A DNA stretch of 25,038 nt. Source: Blautia sp. OF03-15BH. GTDB lineage: Bacteria > Bacillota > Clostridia > Lachnospirales > Lachnospiraceae. The position numbers and the translations under genes were made by a program. The stretch spans positions 1-25,038 of the forward strand of contig NZ_QSCM01000023.1 of the NCBI RefSeq assembly GCF_003463065.1. The letters are read 5' to 3'. The notes under the pieces were generated by a model. The model was not told the DNA's origin. It ran no database searches and was given only the letters and a program-made list of their open reading frames with translations. This document shows positions 15,210 through 23,449 of the stretch, piece after piece. Every line of letters begins with the position of its first letter. Positions within the stretch are counted from its first letter, which is position 1.

Positions 15210-16517
15210 TCAGTCTTTTAATGTTACCTCAAGAACTGTATCCACACCATCCGGAAGAATCGGATTCGGACCCAGATCTGCAAATACGATGTCCGGATAG
15301 TCTGTATGAACCCAGCTGGTGGAAATGGGAACCTCTGCTCCTGTTGCCAGATACCGGATACATTTCACCTCGTCCTTTTTGATGCCCATCAGCGGCATCG
15401 GACCAATGGTGTTCTCGTAGAGATGATAGTAAAGTTTGTTTCCATTTCTGGTCAGACGGCCGTTGTCCGGCTTCGGAAGCCCTGCTTTGCCACAGCCGTA
15501 AATGCTGTTTTTATTCTTCTTCATCCAGGTACCGATCTCACTTAAGATCTTCTGGGAAGCATCCGGGATGTTGCCCTTAGCATCCGGTCCTACATTCAGG
15601 ATCAGGTTTCCGCCCTTGGACACACATTCTACCAGTTTTTTGATCAGCATAGGAGATGGTTTCCAGAAATTATCTGTTGCATGATAGCCCCAGTTTCCAT
15701 TCATCGTCACACAGGACTCCCAGTAAAGGTCATTTCCGTTCACATCTTTGATTCCCTCCGGCGGGATGATCTGTTCCGGAGTCACAAAATCGCCATGATA
15801 CGGTTTGGGATTTCCGGTTGCCATGGAACCATATCCGACTCCACTCGCCTCCAGACGGTTATCGATGATAACGCTCGGCTGCAGCTCTCTTACCATATTT
15901 ACCAGATCGGTGGCTCTCCATGCCTCTCCGTTCAGATCGTCATAGGAGAAATCAAACCACAGAAGATCCAGTTTGCCGTAGTTGGTACAGATCTCGCGGA
16001 TCTGTTTGTGCATATAATCCACATAACGGCTGAAATCACGGTTGTCATTTTTATACGCCGGATTGTTTCTCATCGGATGCTGACGGTCACCGTAATGAGG
16101 ATAATCCTCATGATACCAGTCAAGCAACGTAAAGTAAAGACCAACTTTTAATCCCTCTCCTCTGACAGCTTCCACAAACTCGGCAACCAGATCACGGCCA
16201 CATTTTGTGTTGGTGGATTTGAAATCCGTATATTTGCTGTCAAACAGACAGAAACCATCATGATGTTTTGCTGTAAGAACCACATACTGCATACCGGCCT
16301 CTTTTGCAGCTTTGGCCCATTTCTTCGGGTCATAGTCCACCGGATCAAATTCCTCGAAGTATTTCATGTAATCTTCCTTCGGGATCTCCTCAAAACTTCT
16401 CACCCATTCGCCTCTGGCAGGAATCGCATAAAGTCCCCAGTGAATGAACATGCCGAAACGGGCATTGACAAACCACTGCATTCTTTTTTCGTATTCTTCG
16501 CGGTTAAACTGATACAT
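15210..16517 (-). CDS. Alpha-L-fucosidase, glycoside hydrolase family 29
   Basis: A 435-aa GH29 enzyme that removes alpha-linked L-fucose from glycans. Family motifs: RFGMFIHWGLYA (20-31), the substrate-pocket KHHDGFCLFDS (84-94), and LLWFDF with the likely catalytic nucleophile Asp189. WESC (266-269) is in the region that often supplies an acid/base residue. There is no signal peptide, so it acts inside the cell on imported fucosides. It is shorter than many GH29 proteins because it lacks long C-terminal carbohydrate-binding domains. The gene lies 50 bases after the transglutaminase-fold gene and 19 bases before the DeoR-type regulator in one operon. The linkage preference (alpha-1,6 versus alpha-1,2/3/4) cannot be told from the sequence. 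Confidence 0.94.
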   Translation of the reverse strand: MYQFNREEYEKRMQWFVNARFGMFIHWGLYAIPARGEWVRSFEEIPKEDYMKYFEEFDPVDYDPKKWAKAAKEAGMQYVVLTAKHHDGFCLFDSKYTDFKSTNTKCGRDLVAEFVEAVRGEGLKVGLYFTLLDWYHEDYPHYGDRQHPMRNNPAYKNDNRDFSRYVDYMHKQIREICTNYGKLDLLWFDFSYDDLNGEAWRATDLVNMVRELQPSVIIDNRLEASGVGYGSMATGNPKPYHGDFVTPEQIIPPEGIKDVNGNDLYWESCVTMNGNWGYHATDNFWKPSPMLIKKLVECVSKGGNLILNVGPDAKGNIPDASQKILSEIGTWMKKNKNSIYGCGKAGLPKPDNGRLTRNGNKLYYHLYENTIGPMPLMGIKKDEVKCIRYLATGAEVPISTSWVHTDYPDIVFADLGPNPILPDGVDTVLEVTLKD

Positions 16518-16567
16518 CGTTCTGTCCTCTCTTTCTCAGTAAAATCAAGTAAACTTTTTTGCCGTAA

Positions 16568-19048
16568 TTACATCTCCAGGATACGAAGAAGCATGTCGGC
16601 AGTTCCCACATTATAGCCGCTGGTAGCATAAATACCGTTCAGTTCTCCATCGGTAACAAGGATCAGCGGAAGCTTCTCCGGATCCACATACATCCGGCGA
16701 CCCAGCGTATTAACGTTCTCTGTAAAGGTGTCATAAAGCACAGGGATTCCCGGAAGTGCCTCGCGGCAGCGGCTGAGGGTCGGATCCTTAAGATCCTCAT
16801 CCTTCTTTATGATAAAGAGAAGGTTCTCTTTGTAGTTTTCAAATGCTTCTTTCCGCTCCATCAACTCATTGAGGATATGTTCGGTAGGCTCCTTGCTCAC
16901 TTCCAGCCAGAAGAGAATCTTCCGGTCGCCTCTGGTCACATCAGCAGCCGGAACCTTGTTTCCGTCTTTGTCCAGCAGGTTGAAGGGCAGAATTGAAATG
17001 TTCTCCAGCATATCTTTCAGTTTCGCATCGCGGAAGTTCATTTCCACCGTTTTTTCCTCGCCTTTTTCCACACGGAAGGTCAGACTCTTTCCAAATACAT
17101 TTCCATTCGGCAGACGGTTTCCGGTAATAATGCGGTAAACGCCCGGATCCACCTCTACGCCAAGTTTTCCATTCTCCCAGGAAAGTTCTTCCAGTTCAAG
17201 AGTGAAGTAGCCCTTTTTCTCCAGACGTGCTACAGACCAGTTCTGTCCATAGGTCCATGCCATGCCTGCATCGGTAAATACCAGATGGGATTCCTTTGCC
17301 TTTCCTTCGATCACTGCCTGGAAGCGGCTGTCTGCATAGGCATCTGCTCCCTGTTTTGCCGGATCCGGCATCAGGTATTCCATTGCTCCGTCCATGGGAT
17401 TCAGTCTTGCAGGGATACCAAAGGTTCTGGCGATCGCTACAAACAGGATCTTTCTGGAAAGCTCACTGGATTTTCTCATTGCCAGAGAAGCTGCCGGTAC
17501 AAAATAAACACTTTCCTGCTCTGCTTCCGGACAAAGCGCAATGTTTGCCTCGATCCAGCTCCAGATTTTTTTCGGCTCCTGACGGAAAGCAGTTTTCTCA
17601 TCTTCCGTAAAGGCTGCTTCTACCGTACCACGGTAATCGGTCATGACCTCATTGAAAATTCTCGGATTCAGTACATAAGAATAATAAATCTTCTCCGGAT
17701 AAGCTGCTTTCAGCTGAAGAGCTGCCTCTACATGACTCTTTAAAACAGCCGGTTTTGCATCGATCCTGTCTTTGTCTGTGAGAACTTCCATCAGTTTTTC
17801 ACATACCTCGCGGTTTTCGCCTGCTTTATCCACAAAATCCACTTTCCAGTCAGGGATAAAAGCTTCCACCTTGGCTGTGCGGATCTTTAAAGCCTCTGCA
17901 AGACGACGGTCACGTTCCTCTTTCTGCTCTTCCGTAGGCTGATCCGTGTTCACCGGTGTATCAATCGGAGCGATGGAATCAAAGTTCTGCCAGCCCTCTG
18001 TGATCTTAAAGGTATCAAGAGTCAGTTCCATAACGTCTGTTTTTCTTGTATCCATCATACCTTCACCGTAAAGATCATCCAGCAGTACCGTTACATGAAG
18101 GCTTCCTTTTCCTGTGGTCGCATGGATCTCACCGTTTTCATCCGTAACCATATTTGCGATCGGAAGGAACTGTGAATAGTTATATACCTCCAGTACAATT
18201 CTAGCACCGGCTGCAGGCGTTCCGTCCGGCTTTTTCACCCGGATCGTGATTTCTTTTACATCCGCATAACGGCGAAGCTGGTTGAGTACCAGCGCACCGG
18301 CCTCTCTTCCATTGATGTTTTCATCTTCCGGCTGGATTTTATCAAACCAACGGGAATGAACCATCATCGCACGGGAAGAAGCATTGGTAAACCAGCCTTT
18401 GTTCAGGATGGGTTCCGGCTCACAGGCTCCGGTAAAGTACCATTTTCCATCACACCACACCTCTACCCAGGCATGATTGTCATCACAATGAGACCAGAAC
18501 GGTGCATAAACCTGACGGGCCGGAATACCTGCACTCCGAAGAGCGCTGATGGTAAAGGTGGATTCCTCTCCACAACGGCCGTTTCCGCAGCGATAAATAT
18601 TGATGGGGGCAATGGTTCGTGCATCGGTCGTATGGTAGGTTGCTTTTTCTGCACACCAGTAGTTGATCTCGATCGCAGCCTCTGCCATATTTTTTCCCTG
18701 GATCCGCTCTTTCAGATCTTCATAGAAAATGCTGCGGCAGGGAAGGATCTCTTCCGTATTGATCCTGTGATACAGAATGTAGTTAAGGAACATTTCCTCT
18801 GTCATATTTTTCACATAAGGGCTGTTCTCCCAGAGGAAAACTCCATGCTCTGCATAGTCAAGAAAAGAGGAAACTCCATAATTTCCCACATCACTCAGCG
18901 GCATAGCCGTATACAGGAACTTCAGTGCCAGTGCAACCTCCGGACGGAAGGTATCGATCTCTTTTTCTGCTTCTTTTACAGCAGGAACTTCTGCTGCTCT
19001 TTTTGCAAACTCAGCCTCAATACGGCTTTTATTTTTCTCCAAAAACAT
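16568..19048 (-). CDS. Transglutaminase-fold protein with C-terminal thioredoxin-like domain
   Basis: An 826-aa cytoplasmic protein without a signal peptide. The N-terminal half carries a transglutaminase-like core with Cys159 (GRCGEES) and His192 (DNHAWVEVW). The third catalytic position reads GACEPEP, with Glu210 where Asp is usual. A beta-sandwich domain follows (about 265-345, KPDGTPAAGARI...DENGEI). The region 380-660 contains a second helical/transglutaminase-like segment (RTFGIPARLNPMDG). The C-terminal 150 residues look like a thioredoxin fold without a CxxC site (LPLILVTDGELNGIYATSGY). The family is annotated only as transglutaminase-like; relatives hydrolyse or transfer amide bonds. 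It lies 11 bases after cutC and 50 bases before the fucosidase, suggesting amide cleavage on a glycoconjugate (inference). Confidence 0.88.
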   Translation of the reverse strand: MFLEKNKSRIEAEFAKRAAEVPAVKEAEKEIDTFRPEVALALKFLYTAMPLSDVGNYGVSSFLDYAEHGVFLWENSPYVKNMTEEMFLNYILYHRINTEEILPCRSIFYEDLKERIQGKNMAEAAIEINYWCAEKATYHTTDARTIAPINIYRCGNGRCGEESTFTISALRSAGIPARQVYAPFWSHCDDNHAWVEVWCDGKWYFTGACEPEPILNKGWFTNASSRAMMVHSRWFDKIQPEDENINGREAGALVLNQLRRYADVKEITIRVKKPDGTPAAGARIVLEVYNYSQFLPIANMVTDENGEIHATTGKGSLHVTVLLDDLYGEGMMDTRKTDVMELTLDTFKITEGWQNFDSIAPIDTPVNTDQPTEEQKEERDRRLAEALKIRTAKVEAFIPDWKVDFVDKAGENREVCEKLMEVLTDKDRIDAKPAVLKSHVEAALQLKAAYPEKIYYSYVLNPRIFNEVMTDYRGTVEAAFTEDEKTAFRQEPKKIWSWIEANIALCPEAEQESVYFVPAASLAMRKSSELSRKILFVAIARTFGIPARLNPMDGAMEYLMPDPAKQGADAYADSRFQAVIEGKAKESHLVFTDAGMAWTYGQNWSVARLEKKGYFTLELEELSWENGKLGVEVDPGVYRIITGNRLPNGNVFGKSLTFRVEKGEEKTVEMNFRDAKLKDMLENISILPFNLLDKDGNKVPAADVTRGDRKILFWLEVSKEPTEHILNELMERKEAFENYKENLLFIIKKDEDLKDPTLSRCREALPGIPVLYDTFTENVNTLGRRMYVDPEKLPLILVTDGELNGIYATSGYNVGTADMLLRILEM

Positions 19049-19059
19049 CTCTTTTCCTC

Positions 19060-19806
19060 CTACATTTCTTCCAGTACTTTTCGTGCTTCCCGAATCTTTT
19101 CCGCATCGGTGCGGAAGATCTCAAATTCGCTTAAGGACGGCAGTCCCATATTGACGCCCTCTTTGCGATACTGCATAGTGCTCTCCAGTACGACTTTTCC
19201 GGTCATATGGAAGGCATGTGCTCCCGTATACGGCTGGAGCTCCCGGATAGCAGCTGCATCCACGCCGCTTCCAATCTGAATGGTGATCTCGTCATTTTCC
19301 ATGCTTACCAGTTCCCGAAGGAGCTCTTTTCCTGCCAGACAGCTGTTCTTCTGTCCAGATGTCAGGATTGTGGAAATCCCGAGGCGTTTGGCCTGTTCGA
19401 AGGTCTCATATGGATCCCGGCATACATCAAAGGCACGATGCAAGGTGACAGACATATCTCCCGCAGCGTCCATAAGCTGTTCCATTTCTTCCATATTTAA
19501 GGTACCATCCGGACGAAGGTTGCCGATCACGACACCTTCCGCCCCCAGTTTCCGGAACATCCGTACCTCATTGCGGATGATCTCAAATTCGTGATCCGTA
19601 TAGCAGAAATCACCAAAACGCGGACGGATCAACGCATGGATCCGGATATCAGATTCCTTCCGGATCTCCTCATAGAGCCACTGGCTGGGTGTGGTTCCCC
19701 CAATAACCAGGTTGCTGCAGAGCTCCAGCCTGGTGGCTCCCCCCTTGACTGCTGCCAGTGCGGATTCTACCGAATCAACACAGGCTTCCAATACAAAATC
19801 TTTCAT
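19060..19806 (-). CDS. cutC: CutC family protein
   Basis: A 248-aa TIM-barrel protein with the complete CutC pattern: LEACVDSVESA near the N-terminus, GATRLELCSNL...GGTTPS, IRPRFGDFCYT, VTLHRAFD and ILTSGQ. The family was named for copper homeostasis in E. coli, but that role is weakly supported, and many Clostridia carry cutC in carbohydrate operons, as here. The enzymatic activity is unknown. It is the first gene of the five-gene operon, 11 bases ahead of the transglutaminase-fold gene, and is preceded by a sigma-A promoter and a 22-base palindrome. The start is ATG 19804-19806 with GGGACAGG as a modest ribosome binding site. Confidence 0.95.
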   Translation of the reverse strand: MKDFVLEACVDSVESALAAVKGGATRLELCSNLVIGGTTPSQWLYEEIRKESDIRIHALIRPRFGDFCYTDHEFEIIRNEVRMFRKLGAEGVVIGNLRPDGTLNMEEMEQLMDAAGDMSVTLHRAFDVCRDPYETFEQAKRLGISTILTSGQKNSCLAGKELLRELVSMENDEITIQIGSGVDAAAIRELQPYTGAHAFHMTGKVVLESTMQYRKEGVNMGLPSLSEFEIFRTDAEKIREARKVLEEM

Positions 19807-19840
19807 TTTTCCTGTCCCAACTTTCTTTTTTATTCAGGAT

Positions 19841-19906
19841 GTTCAAAGCATCTGCTTTGAACTGGTTCAGTAATTTCACCATAGCATTCTTTCCTGATTA
19901 TGTCAA
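19841..19906 (-). promoter_or_regulatory. Promoter and palindromic element of the cutC operon
   Basis: On the minus strand, TTGACA (19901-19906) is followed after 17 bases by TATGGT (19878-19883). Just downstream, at 19841-19862, a perfect 10-base inverted repeat (GTTCAAAGCA-TC-TGCTTTGAAC) lies around +10 to +30. That position would let a bound repressor block transcription; it could instead act as an RNA hairpin. Confidence 0.8.
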
Positions 19907-19975
19907 GTTTTTTATCATTTTGCCCTGTTTTCCGTATTATTTATTATCGTTTTGTATCACTTTATCCAAAGAAAG

Positions 19976-20018
19976 AAAAAATCCCTGTTTCTTCTATATT
20001 AATATAGTTGAAACAGGG
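19976..20018 (-). terminator. Terminator of the dnaJ-like gene
   Basis: CCCTGTTTC (19983-19991) pairs with GAAACAGGG (20010-20018), with an inner CTATAT/ATATAG palindrome. On the minus strand it is followed by A then six U residues. It lies 43 bases after the dnaJ-like stop codon. Confidence 0.9.
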
Positions 20019-20061
20019 GCTTTCCATCGTCTGCTGAGACTTTTCGCATTCTATTGATTAT

Positions 20062-21159
20062 TTATGCCACATTTCCGTTGTGAAACCCGTGACCGTTCTT
20101 TTCCAATACTTTCTCAAACTCTTTCAGTTTCTGTCTGGCCTCTGGATCGAGATTCTTCGGAACCGCAATTTCCACCACTGCATACTGATCTCCATGAACG
20201 GAAGAATTGCTTAAACTTACAATTCCTTTTCCTTTCAACCGGATCTTGGTTCCTGACTGGGTTCCCGGTTTGATCTTGCAGAGAACCTCTCCGGTCAGCG
20301 TCCGGATCTTCACCTCGCCACCGAAAACTGCTGTGGTAAAGGGTACCTGGACGGTGGTATATACATCCATTCCTTCCCGACGGAACCCGGGCTTTTCATC
20401 CACGGTAACTTTCAAAAGCAGATCGCCTGCTTCTCCGCCGCCGGTTCCAGGGGAACCTTTTCCTCTCAGACGGATACTCTTGCCCGTTTCAATGCCGGCA
20501 GGAATATTCACTTCATAGGACTGGACCGCACCCGTGCTGTCCTGAAGATGGATCAGCTTTTTTCCGCCAAAGGCCGCTTCATCGAAGGTGACATGGATCT
20601 CGGCCTGAACGTCCGAACCTTTGCTGCTGTAGTTTCCGCCCTGGCCGAAGCCGAAACCGTCAAAGCCCTGATCCTGGAAGCCATGGAAGCCGCCGTAGCT
20701 CTTCGAGCCGGTGCTTCCGCTGCTGTGAAAGCTGCTTCTCCTGCTTCCACCCTGGCTGTGGAAATTACCAAAAATATTTTTGAGGATATCATCCATATCC
20801 TCTCCGCCCTGGAAATGATATTCCTGATAAGAACCATTCGGACCCGTATAAGAACCGCTGAAACCACCCTGAAAAGGATTTCCCTGTGCATTTCCATAGC
20901 CGCCAGCCTGCCCTGCTCCTTCATCGAAGGCGGCATGACCAAACTGATCATATAGTTTTCTCTTTTTCTCATCGCCTAATACATCATAGGCCTCTGTCAC
21001 TTCCTTGAATCTCTCTGCGGCCGCCTTATTTCCGGGATTGCTGTCCGGATGATATTTCTTGGCAAGCTTTCGATATGCTTTCTTTATCGCTGAGGCATCT
21101 GCAGTTTTACTGACACCCAGCACTTCGTAATAATCTCTTTTTGCACTCACCGTCTTCAC
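20062..21159 (-). CDS. DnaJ-like co-chaperone, CbpA type
   Basis: A 365-aa J-domain protein (J-domain about residues 8-72, HPD at 37-39), then a Gly/Phe-rich linker (about 75-180, with GGFHGFQDQGFDGFGFGQGG), then the C-terminal substrate-binding domains. The four CxxCxGxG zinc repeats of true DnaJ are missing, so this is a class II/CbpA-type partner that stimulates DnaK. I start at GTG 21157-21159, behind AGGGG; GTG 21148-21150 is an alternative. An in-frame ATG at 21204 is rejected because it lies inside the stem of the preceding terminator. It follows the hsp20 gene, separated only by that terminator, so expression by partial read-through in stress is likely. Confidence 0.92.
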   Translation of the reverse strand: MKTVSAKRDYYEVLGVSKTADASAIKKAYRKLAKKYHPDSNPGNKAAAERFKEVTEAYDVLGDEKKRKLYDQFGHAAFDEGAGQAGGYGNAQGNPFQGGFSGSYTGPNGSYQEYHFQGGEDMDDILKNIFGNFHSQGGSRRSSFHSSGSTGSKSYGGFHGFQDQGFDGFGFGQGGNYSSKGSDVQAEIHVTFDEAAFGGKKLIHLQDSTGAVQSYEVNIPAGIETGKSIRLRGKGSPGTGGGEAGDLLLKVTVDEKPGFRREGMDVYTTVQVPFTTAVFGGEVKIRTLTGEVLCKIKPGTQSGTKIRLKGKGIVSLSNSSVHGDQYAVVEIAVPKNLDPEARQKLKEFEKVLEKNGHGFHNGNVA

Positions 21160-21172
21160 CTTCTTTCCCCTG

Positions 21173-21204
21173 CGAAAAATGAGAGGTCGTTTCCGGCCTC
21201 TCAT
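21173..21204 (-). terminator. Terminator between hsp20 and the dnaJ-like gene
   Basis: On the minus strand, ATGAGAGG and CCTCTCAT pair perfectly around a 10-base loop, followed by only four U residues (UUUUCGC). The short U-tract suggests partial termination, leaving some read-through to the downstream chaperone gene. Confidence 0.8.
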
Positions 21205-21223
21205 TCCATTCTCTTACCGATCA

Positions 21224-21685
21224 TCAGCCCTCAATGGCGATGTGATTCTTTTTCTCTACTGCCGGTTTTGCTTCTTTCTTCGGAACGAAGAGTTTCAGGA
21301 TACCATGTTTAAATTCAGCCTTGATGTCCTCCTGCTCCACATTCTCACCAACGTAGAAGCTTCTGCTCATAGCACCGGCATAACGCTCTTTGCGGATGTA
21401 ATGTCCGGTCTCTTTCTCCTTCTCTTCCTTATCCAGGCCTTTCTCTGCCTGAACGGTCAGATAACCATTTTCCAGAGTTGCCTGAACCTCGTCTTTGGTA
21501 AAGCCCGGCAGATCCATTACCAGTTCATAGCCATCTGATTTTTCCTTGATATCGGTCTTCATCATATGGGCTGCTTTTCTGCCATACAGTTTCTTCTCTA
21601 CATCTTTTCCTGCATTGTCATAAAACGGAAAACTATCAAACAAATCATCAAATAAATTCTCTCCAAAAATACTCGGCATTAACAT
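21224..21685 (-). CDS. Small heat shock protein, Hsp20/alpha-crystallin family
   Basis: A 153-aa ATP-independent holdase chaperone that binds unfolding proteins in the cytoplasm. The N-terminal arm MLMPSIFGENLFDDLFDSF is the hydrophobic, phenylalanine-rich region usual in bacterial members. The alpha-crystallin domain (about 42-142) shows YELVMDLPGFTKDEVQATLENGYLTVQAEK and ends with the GILKLFVPK strand (the G-I/L-L motif), followed by a short tail ending IAIEG. AAAGGAGAG precedes the ATG. It has its own promoter at 21844-21872 and a 150-base leader. No CIRCE or clear CtsR site was found. Confidence 0.95.
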   Translation of the reverse strand: MLMPSIFGENLFDDLFDSFPFYDNAGKDVEKKLYGRKAAHMMKTDIKEKSDGYELVMDLPGFTKDEVQATLENGYLTVQAEKGLDKEEKEKETGHYIRKERYAGAMSRSFYVGENVEQEDIKAEFKHGILKLFVPKKEAKPAVEKKNHIAIEG

Positions 21686-21872
21686 AAGTCATCTCTCCTT
21701 TAATTTTTTATCTATTTTATTGGGTTATTATCGTTAACGGCTTCTCTCTGCCTTCCGGCAGAATCGGAAGCTTTTGAACCTTTGAAGAACTTCCTGGAAT
21801 CTTTTCTTTGATCCTTTTCTGTTCCTCTCTTTGTTCTATCTGTAATATAACACGCAAGTTTTGTTCTGTCAA
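21686..21872 (-). promoter_or_regulatory. Promoter and long leader of hsp20
   Basis: On the minus strand, TTGACA (21867-21872) is followed after 17 bases by TATATT (21844-21849). The transcript has a leader of about 150 nt with a CTTCCG/CGGAAG hairpin but no evident thermosensor pairing to the ribosome binding site. The rest of the gap up to 21999 holds only the terminator described separately. Confidence 0.82.
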
Positions 21873-21938
21873 TAGTCTTTTTCAATTTTTTTGTGAAGAT
21901 TCTGTGAACTTTGGAAAAGAAAAAACGATCAGACATCC

Positions 21939-21979
21939 AAAAAGAGAGCACACATTTTCTTGTAAAATGCACACTCTCT
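21939..21979 (-). terminator. Terminator of the cysteine hydrolase gene
   Basis: A 16-base stem (21943-21958 with 21964-21979) pairs at every position on the minus-strand RNA if four G-U pairs are allowed. It has a 5-base loop and is followed by UUUUU. It lies 20 bases after the stop codon at 22000. Confidence 0.9.
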
Positions 21980-21999
21980 TCTTATAAAATCTCTGATAC

Positions 22000-22521
22000 T
22001 TACCGGATGATCTTGATCTGGCACATCTCCATGGCTTTCAGCGCATTCTCATGACGCTCCGGTGTCACTCCTGCACAGCATGCGGCATCTACAGAGATCG
22101 GAACCTCCGGAAGATATGCTTTGATCAGAAGCGCATTGGAAATCACACAGATGTCCGTACAAAGTCCCACCAGAGTAATGCTTCCAACTTCTTCCTTTTC
22201 GTTAAGTGCAGCCAGCTTTTCTGCCAGCTTTCGGGATCCAAAAGTTTCCTTGTCTACCGGCTCTGTCTTTCTCAGGACATCCAGTTCCCGGCGGATCTGC
22301 CAGCCTTCTGTCTCACGAATACAATGCGGGACGGGAAGATTCTTTCCCTCCTGCGTTTCCAGATAACAGGCCTCATGCGTGTCTCTTGTAAAAAACACCT
22401 CTCCTTCAAACTCCCGAATCTTCTCTTCCACCTTCGGAACAATAGCAATGGCTTCCCGGGTTCCCAGTGCTCCATCAATAAAGTCATTTTGCATGTCTAC
22501 TACAATAAGGATGTTTTTCAT
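22000..22521 (-). CDS. Isochorismatase-fold cysteine hydrolase, nicotinamidase-like
   Basis: A 173-aa cytoplasmic amidohydrolase. The catalytic triad is visible as Asp9 (IVVDMQNDF), Lys91 (VDKETFGS) and Cys125 (GLCTDICV). A probable metal site Asp47-x-His49 plus His66 (VPHC) matches nicotinamidases, so conversion of nicotinamide to nicotinate for NAD salvage is the best guess. Other amides remain possible because the PncA substrate loop cannot be judged by eye. It lies 66 bases downstream of rhaD on the same strand with its own ribosome binding site (GGGAGG). No clear promoter was found between them, so it may share the rhaD transcript. A strong terminator follows. Confidence 0.88.
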   Translation of the reverse strand: MKNILIVVDMQNDFIDGALGTREAIAIVPKVEEKIREFEGEVFFTRDTHEACYLETQEGKNLPVPHCIRETEGWQIRRELDVLRKTEPVDKETFGSRKLAEKLAALNEKEEVGSITLVGLCTDICVISNALLIKAYLPEVPISVDAACCAGVTPERHENALKAMEMCQIKIIR

Positions 22522-22587
22522 TTTCTGCCTCCCTCGTTTTCGTATACGCTTATCATACCATGATGTCAGGCAAAAATATATGATCTC

Positions 22588-23418
22588 TTATTCTTTTTCA
22601 TAAAGGAATTCTTCCGGAAGAGTCACATTGAAGTCTTTCGCCAGATCGCGGAAATTATCTGGCTGGATAGTCTGCAGCTTATGCGGAACCATAGACAGGA
22701 TTTTCACCAGGATCTCCGCTGACTTTTCTACCGTGTGAAGCAAACCAAAGGTCAGATCAAAATCCTCTCCCGAACAGAACATTCCATGGTGTGCCCAGAT
22801 GACCACATCATATTTTTTCATCAACTCCGCTGTTTTCACTGCGATCGCTCTTCCACCGGGAACCATCCACGGAACAACACCGACACCATCCGGAAATACC
22901 ACCGGACACTCTGTTGCAGATTCCCATAATTCTCTTGTGAATACCTTGTCCTCAAGCGGCAGTACAAAAGTCAGTGCTATGGTATTGGTCGTGTGTGCAT
23001 GATAGATCACACGATGTCTTCCGTTGGTAAGCTTCTTCTTTACTTCATGATTCATCAAATGCGTAGGAAGCTCACTCGTTGGCCTTCCTCCTTCTACCAG
23101 TCCCCAGCGAATACGATAATTACAGCCCTTTTCATCCAGCTCAATGATTGCCAGGCAGGCTTCCGGGTCAACAATGATATTTCGGAAATACTTTCCGCTT
23201 CCTGTCACCAGAAAAAACTCCCCTGCAAGTCCCGGTACCTCCGTCCCGATCGGAGTCCATTCTCCCAGTGCGTTCAGACGCGGACGGATCATATCCACTT
23301 CATCTGCTTTTAGACGATAGCTAAGATTTCCACCATTTCTTTCATGCCATCCCTGAAGATAACCGTCATTTGCCATTTTTATAAATCCCTGTACAAATTT
23401 TGAATCCAAAATCTTCAT
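22588..23418 (-). CDS. rhaD: Rhamnulose-1-phosphate aldolase
   Basis: A 276-aa class II aldolase that splits L-rhamnulose 1-phosphate into dihydroxyacetone phosphate and L-lactaldehyde. It aligns well with E. coli RhaD (274 aa): GW(H/D)ERNGGNLS near the N-terminus, VTGSGK(Y/F)FRN, PTSELP with catalytic Glu116, zinc ligands His140, His142 and His211, and VVFPDGVGVVPWMVPG. The start codon follows GGAGGAAGTAGA. No rhaA, rhaB or rhamnose transporter is next to it, so the gene is detached from the rest of the pathway or serves another 1-phosphate such as fuculose 1-phosphate (inference). Its promoter carries three repeated boxes suggesting a dedicated repressor. Confidence 0.95.
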   Translation of the reverse strand: MKILDSKFVQGFIKMANDGYLQGWHERNGGNLSYRLKADEVDMIRPRLNALGEWTPIGTEVPGLAGEFFLVTGSGKYFRNIIVDPEACLAIIELDEKGCNYRIRWGLVEGGRPTSELPTHLMNHEVKKKLTNGRHRVIYHAHTTNTIALTFVLPLEDKVFTRELWESATECPVVFPDGVGVVPWMVPGGRAIAVKTAELMKKYDVVIWAHHGMFCSGEDFDLTFGLLHTVEKSAEILVKILSMVPHKLQTIQPDNFRDLAKDFNVTLPEEFLYEKE

Positions 23419-23449
23419 TCTACTTCCTCCGTTTTTTATCCGTTATAAA

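Noticed and set aside
21755..21795. Possible CtsR or CIRCE site in the hsp20 leader
   Set aside because: A TTCAAA-GG-TTCAAA repeat is present but has the wrong period for CtsR, and no TTAGCACTC/GAGTGCTAA dyad exists.
21712..21972. 86-codon minus-strand frame upstream of hsp20
   Set aside because: Runs through a terminator stem and the hsp20 promoter; no ribosome binding site at its start.
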